Source: Symsagittifera roscoffensis | Lineage: Eukaryota > Xenacoelomorpha > Acoela > Convolutidae | Direction of reading: 5' to 3' | Assembly (NCBI RefSeq): GCF_963678635.1 | Contig: NC_087068.1 | Coordinates: forward strand, 20,859,029 to 20,923,028 | DNA length: 64,000 nt | Part shown: positions 34,287 through 47,900 of the stretch, in pieces | How the letters are laid out: each line of letters opens with the position of its first letter | How positions within the stretch are numbered: position 1 is the first letter of the stretch | Notes under the pieces: generated by a model | The model's database searches: none | What the model was told of the DNA's origin: nothing | The model's input: only the letters and a program-made list of their open reading frames with translations | Position numbers and translations under genes: made by a program

Positions 34287-35273
34287 CTGTTACAATTAGG
34301 TCTACTTGTTCTTAACAAAATCCCTCAGCAGCTATGAAACCAGATTATTTTCATGATCGAATTAAAATCAAATCGCAACTCCTCATTTCGAAACGTATGA
34401 AACCCATCAAAGTAAATTAAAATGCCGAATTACGGAGCGACTTTCGGTGGATGCTTGTTAATAATTGTGAATAATAGTCTTGAAATTAAATTTTAGGAAT
34501 ATGGTGTGGATATTTTTCTATTTTGAAAAGTTTCAGCAATGCGGCGACAGGCGACTAACTGAAATGACTGCGCGTATTTTGTGAATTGTAAACGGATTCC
34601 GCAACAACCTGGAAAGAATTCTTTCGTGATTCCGCAAGAAAACTGTTTTCCATGAGCTTTTTGTTGATTCCAGAGACAAATGGCTTAGACTAAATAACAC
34701 TCCAAATGCATGCTAACGAGGCCAAGTTTACGGAAAACAAATCAAAATTAGTTTGAATCCATGAACAAATGATTAAACATCGCAGAACCGGCAGTTTGTA
34801 TGCGGAATCCGCATTTTAAAAATAAAATCGAATGTTGTGAGCAAAACTTTCGAGTTTTATGAATAAGGCGTTGCGTTTCTTTCCAGTCAAAACTGTTTCA
34901 ATCTCACGAAAAGAGAAATTATATGTAAATATCAGTGTATGGTCCTGTCAGTAATAAATAACTTTTTTGTTGGTGCTTCTTATATTGTAAATAAAGTGTG
35001 CATATGTAAATTTTGCAAAATGATGTTTTTTTTATAAACAGAAATATCTTTCAGAATCTTCGAAAAACCATGAAAAATCTTGAATATTCTTCTGATCCTT
35101 AAGCAAATATTCGAATTCACTTGATGAGAGCAGAACCGTCATACAGATATGAGAAAGTAACTATGTTTTGGACAGTTTAAAAGCTTATAAAAAATCGAAC
35201 GTATTTAAAAGATTCTTTAGTATCTTGATTGCTTAAATTATTCAAGATCTCGGCAAATTTTTATAGATGACTG

Positions 35274-35667
35274 CAGGGGCGGATCTAAGATTTTCTCGAG
35301 AGGGGGGGGGGGGGGGGGGGGGGTTTGCGGATTTTCAAAAGTATTCGAGTTTTTTTTCAGGTCGTTCAAATTGCTTTCGCGAGAGCTCTCAAAAGCAGTA
35401 AATAGTCCCTAGTTTGGTAAAAATTTCAGCGCCGCAGGCAAAATTTTCGAAAAAAAATAGGCCAAAAAGGCGTTTTTGGGCACTTTTCGGACATTTTTAA
35501 ACAAAAAAATTGCGTTTTTTTGGCGCCCCCCCCTTAAAATAAGTAAAAATTGGCGCCCAAGGCTAGGCGCCTTTAGAAAAATTTTAGGGTCCGTCAGCCG
35601 AAATTGGATATCTCAAATTAGTTCAAAGGAGGGACCCTTTGAATCGGTACGGGGGTCGAATTCCTGA
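35274..35667. mobile_element. short TIR-type element, family 1, copy II (right end uncertain)
   Basis: Starts CAGGGGCGGATCTAAGA and holds a run of about 22 G. It contains the family blocks GGCGCC...TTTAGAAAAATTTTAGGGTCCGTC and TTGGATATCTCAAA, in inverted order relative to copy I. Confidence 0.45.
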
Positions 35668-35769
35668 GGTGGATTGCGGTGGATTGCGGTGGATTTCACT
35701 GACAAATTTCGACATGTTTGAAGACGTGTCTCCCCGCACCGAGCGCCCATGGACTCTAATCAATTACTA

Positions 35770-36740
35770 TGGATTCCCGGGACAAAAATAATCCATTATA
35801 ATCCATTACAGATGCACAATTCAGACCATGAAATTGTTTATATTGCCATTATTATTTGAAATTTTTGAAAAGAAATAATCAATTATAATCCATTATAATC
35901 GATTATAGACCATTATTTTTACCACTGAAATCGAATTTTGTTTCAAAGATTTTCGAAATATCGGATTGTTTTTAAAATAAAAATCTAAATATAATTCATT
36001 ATAATCGGTTATAATCCACTTAATTTTTAGAACTAAATTTGGTTAATTTTGCAGATGTTTTGCAAATTTTGCAAGCAATTTGCAAAATGTATGCAATGTC
36101 TCTTACTAAATGCCATGTCTCAACGTAACCCCTCAATTTTTTTTACCTCCACCCACACTAAAGGGGGGAGGTAAAAAAAGGGGGTGTCAATCATTAACCC
36201 CCTTCCCCCAATTCGACCAAAAAATAATTGTGAGGAGGAATGGCGTTTGTGGTAAACTGGGAGGGAGGTTGGGGGTGTAAACTGGCGCTGGGGGGGGGGG
36301 GGGGGAGTGTTCACACTAGGGGAAGGTGTTCCACTGCTTCCACTCTCCAGTTTAAACCCTCCATTTAAACCCAATAAAGGGGGATTGAGGAGGGTGGTCG
36401 TTAAAAAAGGTGATGGAGTTAACGTAAAGTAGAAAAAGTAGAGAAAATTTTATTACATAAATTTTATGTGAAAAATACAATTTTATGAAACCTAATACGT
36501 AGCAACTGACTAAACAGGAAATGAGACAACGTTAAAAAAAATGCAAATTTCATAATTAAATAACTTCTCAAAAAACCAAATAAAATCGATTCTAATCTAT
36601 TATAATGGATTATACTGATAAAAAATATTATGAGTTTAATCCATTTTTAATGAATTATAATCGATTATAATCGGTTAAAATGGGTTATATTGATATAAAA
36701 AAATAGGATTCTAATCCATTTTTAAGGGATTATAATCAAT
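35770..36740. repeat. ATAATC palindromic clusters flanking a G-rich minisatellite
   Basis: Multiple ATTATAATC(C/G)ATTATAATC words at 35790-36020 and 36590-36740, on both sides of a G-run tract (36150-36420) with GGGAGG/TAAACTGG units. Similar pairings recur at 45.86-46.7, 49.6-50.7, 51.2-51.8 and 52.3-52.6 kb. Confidence 0.55.
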
Positions 36741-39315
36741 TATTTTGTAAATTCATGGATACTGACTATGAAATGATAATAAAATCGAACCAAACAAATC
36801 GCCTTATGAGAATTAAATTTGGTCCTTTAATGTTCTAAGAATAAATTTTAGCTGATTTGTATGATTGAGGTTTGATTCCTAACAACATTAAGTCTGAAAC
36901 TGAGCAGCAGTGCAGGAAAAAAATATGTAAACTTTTCCATATTATGTGACCATGACATTACTAACAAGCTAACTTTGAAGTTCATATTTTCGTTTTCATG
37001 TTAAAAAAGGAATTGGAATGAAAAAATTAAATCAAATTTCAGGTCGGTTTTTTGTCTGGTTCCGATCTGACTCAAAAAATTATAAAAAATGAGAAAAGTT
37101 TGAATTTCATTAACGATCAGTCAATATTAAAATTTTGTATAAAATAGATATTCCTTGTTATTAGCATTTGGAACACTCAATTAGGAAGAGAAAAACTTTG
37201 GCTTGTATCAAGACAAAGTTCTGTTTTTTTTTCTATGGAGAGCACTCAAAAATGATCGTTCAATCTTGTAAAAAAACTTTTTTCACCTCCGTATTTTCTA
37301 ATAAAATCTAACTTATTTTTAAAAAAAATGTTACGTATAAAAAATATTTTCTAAACTTCTATGCCAAAAATTTATGGCTATTTGTAAATATATAGATACA
37401 AAAACTGGCACTAAGCGCGCCATTTTAACTAAAAATTTTCTTTTTTTTCGTCAAGCTGTATCTAACACTTTGAATGGGCTGCTTTTTTTCCGACTGCGAT
37501 AGTTTTTCTGGTAAATTTTTGTTTCAAAATAAACATTTGCTTAGCTTTGTAATAATCAACAAGGCCTCTTAGATTAACACTTCTTGTTTTACCTCAATTT
37601 GGACGTAGCAAATAACACCGTTAAAATTTTTTATAGCCATTTAAAGATGCTTTCACTTAATTTACAAATAAATAGCACTTTAATTTTGCTCTAAAGCCCG
37701 TTGATTGAAATGCTGTACCAAATTGACATATTCCACTTTTCATACATGTTTAAGCCAGATCATTTTTGAGGTTTGCAACAAAAAACTGCACAACTTTTGC
37801 TTCTGCTTTTCAAACTATCCCTCATTCAAGTTGGCTTCGTTGCTTTTTTATTTGAATACTTTTTTTATGATACGAACTCGCATTGATCAGAAAAATTCAA
37901 AAGAATTACAACAAAAAATGGGAATTTAGTCAATTTGCCAACATTTTTTGACAAGATTTTGATTCTGATTAGCCAATGGAACAAAATTTGAAAAAATATT
38001 GAAAAGAAGTTGGAATGTTTTACAATATTTAATTAATTACAATCCTAATACTTTTGTTATTTGTTTTTTCTTCTCCATACCAGCACGAATTTTTAATAAT
38101 AAAAAAATTTAAAACATTACATGGAGTCAAAATCATTCTGCGTAGACAAATAAAGTTTTATTTGACCTAAATTTTTTTTTCAATAGTATAACTGATAAAA
38201 ACTTTCAGAAAAAGTCTGATTATATCTGAAAATCTCAAAGTCTTACGTAGTCACTGATTTTTCACAACCCATTTATCATGGGCCAATTTTTTGAGAAAAG
38301 CACGTACCATGCTGGAAAAACACAAAAAAAATCATTTGATTTCGTCACCTTTAGATCACATAACACATTGTGTGGGGGATAAAGTTAAAAGCTGAGAGTC
38401 GAAACCAAAATAATCAAAAATTTTGAACAAGTTTGCACATTGATGTTAAACAGCAGTCTAAAGTTTCACGTTTTGCCCAAGATCGAAGATATTTGGCTGC
38501 CCGCCTAATAAGAATTGTTAAATTGATAATTAAGCAAAAGAAACTTGTCAAAAAACAGATTACAATATTTTTTTTCCTAATTTTACTAGAACTGCGATAT
38601 TTTAATGGGTTTGAGCCAAACTTTATATTTAGCTTTCATTTTTAACATCACAAACCCTAGTAGTTATTTGCACCATTTTAATTTGATGATTCAGTAGCAA
38701 AAATTGCATTACATACTATCTCATGCTTTTTTTCACGCAAAATCAGTTATCAAAAATAATTATTAAAATATGTGGACTAATATAACATAATAAAACCTCT
38801 TAGCCGTGACTCGAGTCATTTTAAACAGTTCTCCAAAACTATCTCAATTTTGAAGAAAACCGGTTGAGAGAATTTTGAGCTTTTCTCTATTTTGAGCGAG
38901 TAAAGCCAGCGAGTTGTCTTTTTTAATAATTCAAATTCAACATTAAAAATCTGTTTTGCATCAGTAAATTTAATTTTATGTAGAGCTTCGTTCAAAACTT
39001 TTTTTTGTTTTGGAAATTGAAAAAAATCATAATCTATAAAAAGTTTTTGATTTTTTCTTCTAACTTTTGAGGATAGCGGATGTCAAATGTGCCTAATTTA
39101 CTATTAACATCAAATACGCCCACGTTTTAGGTTTTTATTCAATTTCTTTCATCGCCACGAATACAAAACGACACCATTCAAAAAAGAAGAAACTGTTTTT
39201 TTTATTATGGTGGTCGGAATATTATGTAGCTATCCTTGTTTAATTACCCATTTTCCGTTTATAGTAAAATAGTTTTGCTTTTATTATTTTTGGAACTGCA
39301 TGTTGACTAAATTAC

Positions 39316-39409
39316 CGGATTCAGCGATTGGTAACACGAACAACAGAGACAACAGCAACAGCAGATGAGCTGAAAATTCAGTCATAAGTGAAAACAATAA
39401 TCTGTTCAT
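39316..39409 (-). CDS. candidate first coding exon with signal peptide
   Basis: ATG at 39409, then MNRLLFSLMTEFSAHLLLLL continuing SLLFVLPIAES, and a GTAATT donor one base into the next codon. This is a convincing eukaryotic signal peptide with a basic start, long Leu core and small residues at the end. It lies upstream on the same strand as the Cys-rich/GON exons and could be their leader. However, the next known exon (34286) begins in phase 0, so at least one unseen exon would be needed. The link is unproven. Confidence 0.4.
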
Positions 39410-41179
39410 CTGGATAAAACTTGAATAAAAGACACCTTTGAAATCACAATCCAAGTGAGAGCAAAAGTCTGTTGCAAAAAATCTTAATCGGAACATGATC
39501 GGCATTCGAACCGGATGCCAGAGGAAAGCATGAAGAACATGAAAGAAGGTAGGAAACGGAAAGTCCGAAAACATCTGGTTTTTGCTTTTTACTAGCTCAA
39601 TTATGCATAAGACTTACAGCAGTTTCGTTTGATTTTCCATAAGTGTCGCAACTATGAATTTTTAAGTTGCTATTAAACTTATTGTGCGATAGGCAATCGC
39701 TACTCTGAATTATAGATGGCGAATGAGACTTCTGAAAAGTTATGGGCTTATCTTTGAACACCATCTTAAAATTTGATAAGCTTTTACTGTAGTGATTCGT
39801 TTAAAGTCCTAATTTCTTACAGTTTTTTCATCGGTAAATCTGAACCAAATTTAATGCCTTAAAGTTATTTAACCTATATTCTGTTGCCTAGGCGACCAAG
39901 GAAAAGTTCGAAGATTTTTTGGCAAAGTTTTTTCAAACGAAGTCGGGAATAATTGGAGTTTTTTCTAGCTTTTCCGAACACTTTTTTATGTTGTTTTCAC
40001 TCAAAATACTGTGAGTATACCAGACCAGGTTACCGATATTGGTTTTATTGATTGAAGTGATTCGGGATTCAATCGTGCAGTTTTGTTTTGTAAATGTCAA
40101 GGTCTAAATTGAAACTTGCTCTTGCTCTTTTTAGCTTTACTAGAAAATTAATTACGATTTCATGTTTCAAACTCCGATGGCCGATAATTTACAAAGAGGA
40201 CGGGTACTTTTATTCATACCTGCCACACTAAAACATCATCAGTAAATAAAATACTTCAAACAAAATGAAATTATTCTTTTTCTTTAGAAATGCTTTCTTC
40301 TTGCATTACGAGACCAGGCAGCAGCAGAAGGAGCGTGAAGATGTCTGTGTTTGGAGTTAAATTGTTTCAGTTTTCCATCAGAACTTTAGCTTTTGAAACA
40401 GTTTTTCAAGGTATTTTTCATCTTGTGTCATGGTAGTTTTTAAAGATTCAGCCAATTTTAGATGACTGATTTTTAAAAATCAAATTCTGCGTTTACTCCT
40501 GCCAATTCATCATAAATGAAAAAATGATTTGTAAATTGCTCTACTTTTAAGTTTCCAAATTTTAAACCAATTTCTTTTTCGATTACAGTGTTTGCATATC
40601 AATCAAAAAAAATTACCATTATCTCGAATTTAAACTAACATCAAAAAAGTCTGATCGTTGAGGGCAAAAACCTGAATATACGGTTTGCGCATTTGCGTGT
40701 TTAAAGTAATTTTTTGCTTTATAAAAATTGATACTATTTCCCAACCACGTTGCTGAGCACAAAGCGGTATATTCCGCTACTAAAAACAATAAGGGCTTCT
40801 CGTATCAGGGCAAAACCATGAATGTTCCGACTGCCCTTTAATTGGTCTTGAATACATTTGATAAACTAAATATTTGTAACTATGAAATTTCATAGCTAAT
40901 AATACCAAATTTGATTTGAGTATGGAACTAGTCAAACCAATTAGCTTATTGTTTAAATTCAAAATGGAACGATTTAGTAGTGCGTGATAATTCGCCACAA
41001 GTAAAGCATAAAACGAACAGTTTGGACAAACTCGTGACTATAGACACGAGCACACCCGGCTGGGCCATCGTAGATCAATAGATCGATACTCCGAGGGAGC
41101 AAGACGTTTTGTGAAATTTGTCTGAAAATAAAAACTACCCTACTATATATAAATTCCTCACTTTCTTCGTAAATCGAAA

Positions 41180-41690
41180 CATAAACAAGACTGCTCGTAT
41201 CAGGGCGAAGCCCTGAATGTTCCGACTACCCATTCAATTTTTTTTAAATCATCCCCCCACACGCCATATAAAGTACAAAAGGATAGATTTCGCTATTTGT
41301 AACAAATCAATTATGGCAAATAAGCTTCTTTCAACCAATTCGGAACAATTTCTAAGACGGATTAACTCTCCGCTTACGCGTTAATAGCGCGAAATATATC
41401 GCGCGTTAATTGTCCCAAATTGGCCAAAATGGCAATTTTTAAACCCCCCATAAATTCAAGAAAAACAATCACAGGTTAAATACCTTTTCAAATTTAAGCT
41501 CAAGACAACAAAATCTTTTGAAAGATTTCTTACAATTCCGTCAAAAATAGCTAGTTAAAAAGTCGAAATTTGTCTGAAGGAAAAAACCCACCCGAGCACA
41601 AATATTCCGTTACTTTCGTATCGAAAGTCGGAACAAAAAGTTTGGACCGATTGAGTTGTTTCTAGGTTTTATAACGACTTCTTATAACGA
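41180..41690. repeat. dispersed direct repeat, copy 1
   Basis: Starts with the hairpin-like AGGGCGAAGCCCTGAATG and ends at GATTGAGTTGTTTCTA. About 240 bp from TAAATTCAAGAAAAACAATC onward are nearly identical to copy 2, with the part before more diverged. A weaker relative of the first ~40 bases is at about 40798. Confidence 0.75.
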
Positions 41691-42189
41691 TTTCCTTTCA
41701 CTTGATTAACGCCCGATTCACAGAGTTGTACCACAGGTAGATGTCCAAACTTTGTCGTGGGCTTTTCTACAGAGGTCTTGACCTTCGTGTTTTGAAATTC
41801 CCAGCGAAAACAGTTGAAAGGATTGAACAAGCAATGACAAAGCAATGAGGAAGAAGTTACTGTCTCAGCCTCTCAGTTGAAACGGCAGTAGTTCGAGGCC
41901 CGTTATCCGTGCTCGTAGCATGCGAGGGTGAGGCAACACTCACTTACCAGAAAATTAACCAAAAAAATATCCTGATGGCTAGCCGTTATGAGGTGAACAT
42001 TTCGTACGTTAGTCAAATTCCTCATGGATTAAAATGGTCTTGGCTAGTAACAAGTTTTCTCCACAAGAAAAAAACAATTAATTTCGGCTATAAATCAGGG
42101 CGGGGCATTGAATTCTCCGACTACACTTTTAAGCCATTTTAAACAAAAATTGAGCTAATATTTGGCGAAATAATAATAAAAAAGAACAA

Positions 42190-42721
42190 GACTGCTTGAA
42201 TCAGGGCGCAGCCATGAATGTTCAGACTGCCTTTTAAGGTCTATGGAGCAGTAATAACATGACATTTTTCCAGATAATGAAAAAAAAATAGATTTTAAAA
42301 AAAAACTGAGATTTTTTTGTAAAAATATCCCCCCCACACGCCATACTAAGAACAAAGTGATCGATTTTGCTCCTATTAACAAATTAGTTATTGCATATAA
42401 GCTGCTTTGAACCAATTTGGAACGATTTCTAAGGCGGATTAAATCTATCGCAAATCGCACATTAATTGTCCCAAATTCGCCAAAATGGCAATTTTTAAAC
42501 CCCCATAAATTCAAGAAAAACAATCACAGGTTAAATACCTTTTCAAATTTAAGCTCAAGACAACAAAATCTTTTGAAAGATTTCTTACAATTCCGTCAAA
42601 AATAGCTAGTTAAAAAGTCGAAATTTGTCTGAAGAAAAAAACCCACCCCGAGCACAAATATTCCGTTACTTTCGTATCGAAAGTCGGAACAAAAAGTTTG
42701 GACCGATTGAGTTGTTTCTAT
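42190..42721. repeat. dispersed direct repeat, copy 2
   Basis: Counterpart of 41180-41690, offset about 1.05 kb. The open frames on either strand here are not conserved between the copies and are not called as genes. Confidence 0.75.
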
Positions 42722-44491
42722 TCAATTAGAACTTTGTCTCAGCCAGACAAGTTGCATGATGGATACATTAAAATATACTGGAAAATTGAAATAGCAAACA
42801 TTGTGATCCCCAAAGTTCGCCAGATTGATAGTTGTTGTGCTTTTTCAGTACATAATTTGAGATTACTATTTATTCTTATGAGTACCCTTTCTATTTATTT
42901 TTGAGCACCATTTCAGCACATCAATTAGCCCTGCTTTCCATCAGTAAATCTAAAAAACTATCTCTAAAATCCAACTTAAATTCTTTTGTTGATTGAGCAA
43001 AAACCACAAGCGCTAATTTTCAATACCAAATAATTTTATAAAAATGTAAACAAGCTGAAAAACTTTTTGGTTATGCTGAGAGCGGCAATACAGTTCAAAT
43101 ACAGGAAACTGCATGAAAAATTATGAAAAAAATTAGTCTCGAATAACCCCCGGTTGACTTCGCAGGGATAGTCATCCCTGATTCAGCAATATACAATGAA
43201 TCAGTGCTGCAAATGTTTTGATGATCGGGTCTAAAACAGCGATAAACGTTTTAACAGAAGTGCAACAGAAGTCTTTTAATTGACTTGAAGTTTACAAGAG
43301 CTACATTTCTGATGGATAACCTTGAGGCTTACAAGTATCTCGACAAAAATTGACGAAGTAAAATAGATCTGCTCACAGCAGGGTGGAACCCTGACGGCTT
43401 AAAATGCCCTTCTGTATCGATAGAAATTATTAGTTTACAAATTGATGTTTTAATCAAGAAAAATTTCAAGATTTGTTCCTTTTTTTAACCCCAATTGCTC
43501 AATTTAGTTTTAAAAGGGAAGTTTTGTATCTCTTTTTCTTTGATTAAAATCAATTATCGCGTCTCAATTCATCATAAAAAAGCAACTCAATCTTTACAAG
43601 GCCAATGAAAAAAGAAATTTTTGAATACAAATAACGACATAAATCGGAACAAAAAATTTTAAAAAGTTCAAAGTGAAAAAAACAATGATTTGCAAAAATT
43701 CCGATTGCAGCGATATTTTAGGTGAAAAATTTTAATTTGATTTTTTAGTTCCGACCATTGAAAATGGGGAGGCAATTTGCATAGTAAATCTTTTTTTTAA
43801 TTTCCATGCAAATCAGGCATCAAAATTAATCAACGGAATGGGCCGCAAAATATTACATATCAAAGCCCTGTCACAGGTGATTCGAACAACATTAAAAAAA
43901 AATTAAAAAAGATTTCCCATTTTTGAGAAAAATTGATTTAATATTTTAAGATTTAATCTAACAAAAGCAGCAAATTTCCATATAACGAGCATTACTCGAT
44001 CGTGTTACTCGCTCGAATTTAGATTTTTAGATTAACAAACTTGATTTTACAATAAAAATAGAAATGTTGTCGATCATGTCTAGCTTACTAAATTTTTGCG
44101 CGATCGTATAGTTATCGAATCAAACCACCCACTGATAACGACACTTATTTGAAGAAAATTATTTTTTTATTGAAAATGAATAGAACATTGTGTGTCACTT
44201 GCACAGCATCCGGCTATCCTTGATAGGTATCGATTTGCTTGGATTTTTTTTCAAATGATCAGTGGATTAGGTTTTTTATGGGCAGAGTACATCCAAACAA
44301 GTTTATAATTAGTGTTTATGTTACACAATTTATGGTTTTAAGATCGTTTTCAAGTAAAAATAGGACCTATTTGACCAATACAAGAAATTAAAAAAGAATA
44401 TTTATTAAACAATTTTATGAATGTTTTTCAAAAATTACCTTATTTTTTTTACATTTCATAAGCTATTGGTAAGAATTCATAAGAATTACAG

Positions 44492-44940
44492 TTACTTTAA
44501 AGGAGCAATGGCAAACCGTACAATTGTGTCTCTGACTAAGCTAATGAAAGTCTCAGCGTCCGTATGGTGAGTTATGTGATCAAAATAGCACATATTCCAA
44601 ATCAACTGGCCATTAATTGTAGCCACATAATTCATAAAAATGTTTCCCAACACTGTTCCGGAAACTCCGAACTGAATATCTTCTAAGCAAACTCCGCCAG
44701 AGCTGGGATTCGAACATGTACTTATGTCGACGTTACCGAGGTTGGTAAGAAGTAAATGGTGGTACCGCCCAAAGCCCTCGGCGTCGTTCAAGGCCATTCG
44801 CATTAGAGTGGAAGCGGAATCTCGGTCGCAGAACAGTTTTTGTCTGAGGTTCCAACTGCGCAAAACTTCGCCAGACTTCATTCGTGATTCAATACTGAGA
44901 GATGCGAGACGAGCTTTGAACCAGAAATTTTTGAAAAGAG
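44492..44940 (-). CDS. acyltransferase exon 10 (C-terminal)
   Basis: Acceptor TTTCAG at 44941-44943. Encodes LFKNFWFKARLASLSIES, then LTNLGNVDIS, and ends FAIAPLK with TAA at 44492. The long strand-helix ending (INGQLIWNMCYFDH, then a Glu/Thr-rich helix) matches the end of condensation-type domains. Confidence 0.85.
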
Positions 44941-47900
44941 CTGAAACAAAAACGCCAATAGTCGTTTTCTCATTTCAAAAAAAAAAATTGGAAAAAGCGT
45001 TGCTTAAGATAAATGTTTGACTATTCTTTAAAATGCTTAGGTCAATTTACTTGACGTAAAAAATGTCGATGAATTTTTGGAAAATTTTGAGAAATCGTTC
45101 CGCACTCTGATCTAAGCTAGGGTTGAAGACGCAATTTTATGTTATACTTCTACTCTTTTGCAAAAAGGTGAATATGTATTGTTATGCTGACCCTTGTTAT
45201 TGATCTTGCCAAGACTGCTCTTGACAGTGATTGTTGCGAGGGGTGTGGCACAGAACACTTGTCTCGCAAACTCCTCCGCCTCCTTGTCCCCCGTCCCCTT
45301 TCTACTGGCTTCCCTCACCATGTATTTCCTTAAATCCACTGTGACATCGGTGAGGATTTCAACATTCTGGACTAAGTTGCCGCCTGGAAAGTGCGTGAAA
45401 ATGCGTGAGAATCACATGAGCCACAATATATCTTAGAAGACTGTTGAGAGATCAGAAAACAGCGTTAAATTTCGGTAATCATTCTTTTGAATTCTTATTA
45501 AAAGTAACCACTATCTATGACATGTCATATCCTTTTTTGATATGTAATTTTTCACATTTTTTAATTTTTGCGACTTAAGTCTGCTTCGAGAAGCTATTTT
45601 AAATCGAGCACAAAGTCGAAACACAGTCGATTCTGGCCGAGAGAGCCGAAGCATATGTCGAGCGCATTTGAAGCATAGTTGGAGCATGATAGAGACCATA
45701 GTTGACCTCAAACAAACTGTAAGTTAACTAAACCCGAAATATAGCCGAGTGAAGTCTAACGATAAATCAACTGCAGTTTGAAGAACCGAGAAATCCTTTT
45801 ATCCCGAAGTGAATTCCTTGAATAAGAATCGACTTTAATTAAGTTTCATTGTAAGTTTCCACTAAAGTTTAAAAAAAATGATTATAATCATTTAAAATTG
45901 AATTATTATATTACTATTTTTCGAGGTTTAAAATCCATTACTAATCCATTAAAATGGATTTTATTTCATTTTTGTGGACACTGACAACGAAACTAAATTA
46001 TGATCGATTTTTATTTTTTTTTGAGATGCAAATTTCAACGCGTATAAAGTTTTTTCTACAATTTAAACTGAAGATTCTGCGCATTTTTGATATTTTTATG
46101 ACTTTTTTATGTTATCTAATCACTGAATTTTGTTTCTTTTAGCAGTTTTCCTAAACTATTCGAACTTTAGGGCGGGGAGGGGGAGGGGGTAAAATAGGAA
46201 GTGGACTGATCCCGTCTTCCATCAATCCATTAACCCCCCCCCCCCCCCCAACCTAGCGTTTGTACCCTTTGTAACCTTACTCCCGCCATCCCCCCAATTG
46301 AGCCATCCCCCCAATTGAACCACCCCCCCCCCCCCCCCTCCCCAACTGAATCAACATCAACCCTCCTCCCCCTCATGGACCCCAACTATACCAACCTCCC
46401 ACACCCACCCTGCTTGAACCGGATCAGGTGGGGGGTTCGATATGGTTCAGGTGTGAAGAGGGGTGTCTCAGATGCGGGGTTGGGGGTTGGCGGTTCAGGT
46501 GATGGGTGGGGGGGGGGAGTTAATTCAGGTGTAGGGGAGTTGGTTCAAGTGCAGCGGGGGGGGGGGGGGTGTGTTCAGATGGGTTGTGGGGAGGGTGTTA
46601 AAGGTTCGGTGGGGGCAAGGGGTGTGGGTTGGTGGTTCAAGTGGGAAGGGGAGCAAAGGGTGCAAACGTTGGGATGGAGGTTGTAAGGAAGCAAAGGGTC
46701 GAAGTTAGAGGTGAGAGTTTAACGGAATCTGTTAGCAATTTGAGTTTAAGTTTAGAAATGGAGTATGCCGTACACTCGCTTTGCACAGTTGCCGCATGAT
46801 AATTGCTGAAATTCTTGCAAAATTTTGCACGACTCAACACAAAAAATGTGAAAAAAATCCATTTTAATGTTTTTTTTTACTTAATATAAAACACAATATT
46901 ATGGATCTCAAATAATTTATAGTATATTGCTTTTTTTGCTAAAAAATTGGACTTGTAACTTTTTAGCCCCATTTTGTTGTCTTAATTTTTCTTAAATGTT
47001 AGGCAAAAAATTTTTTGCGTAGAATTTTTTACCGTATGCACTGGATTTTTTGTTGTTCACCATCCCAAGCATAAGTTTTTGTAATTTCTTCGGAACAAAA
47101 ACTGATGTATACTAACTATCAGACCAAATGACTCGCCTATTTTTAAGACACCGCTTTCAACTGTTATGAGATCGCAATGTACCGCGGGAAAAATGTCTAA
47201 AAATAGCCAAATTATCAACTTTCGAACGGCCATAATATAAAAAGACAAAAGATACTTTGTTGAGAGACAAAGTACCTGTATGTCTTCCTTTCAAGTTATT
47301 GCCGTTTGAAAAATACTAATTTGCCATTTGTGGACATCACTCGACTAGTTAACCCACGATTCATTGCGTTCCCATAACAATTGAAAGCCGTGTAACAAAT
47401 TTAGACGATTGATTTGGTCTGATAATTAGTATAAGAGGTGCTAAATAATTCCCTAATCACTTAACATAGCTGTGGGTGGATAAAATGAAAAAAAAAATCA
47501 GGGAGTCACCTTGGTTTACAATCTTAGAAAATATTGGCCTGAAAAATTGCAGAAAAAAATCTATTGTCTTACATGTGTACAAGGATAGAAAACAGTTTTG
47601 TTAGTTGTATACGGGTAATTTTTAGTTTTTGTTCCAAAAAAGTGCAATTAATAAGGCATTACAGGCATGTTTTTTTCAGTCATGTTTTGATTTTTTAAGT
47701 ATAGGTTTTCGGCAGACGCTTTTTATACAATCAGGCATTTTTTGTTGTCCGTAGCTCAAATGAGGAAAAACTTTGCCTGTGATCTTTTTTGAGTCAATAT
47801 GTGAAAAATTATCAATACTTGATAAACAAACAGTGCTGATTTAAGTTAGAAAAAACGAAAACATATAATTGGGATGGTTTTTATTCAATCAATTTTTGAC

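Larger units (their letters stand above)
34287..39315. other. repeat-rich non-coding region
   Basis: No exon could be supported. It contains the TIR-type element at 35274, ATAATC-type palindrome clusters at 35770-36020 and 36590-36740, and a G-rich degenerate repeat at 36150-36420. Confidence 0.5.
39410..44491. other. non-coding region with direct and inverted repeats
   Basis: No supported gene. Contains the 41.2/42.2-kb direct repeat, a CTCGTG/CACGAG hairpin near 41030-41049, and a short motif ending CCGGCTATCCTTG near 44210, which recurs near 48715. Confidence 0.5.

Noticed and set aside
36120-36374. 84-codon Pro-rich minus frame
   Set aside because: Lies in the G-rich repeat; same reasoning as for 46315.
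34286-39316. Joining the signal-peptide exon directly to the Cys-rich exon
   Set aside because: The donor leaves one base of a codon while the next exon starts in phase 0, so they cannot be adjacent exons.
42155-42523. 122-codon minus frame
   Set aside because: Falls in the dispersed direct repeat; the frame is not kept in the other copy.
46315-46686. 123-codon Pro/Gly-rich frame
   Set aside because: Low-complexity C- and G-run minisatellite; no conservation with related arrays.
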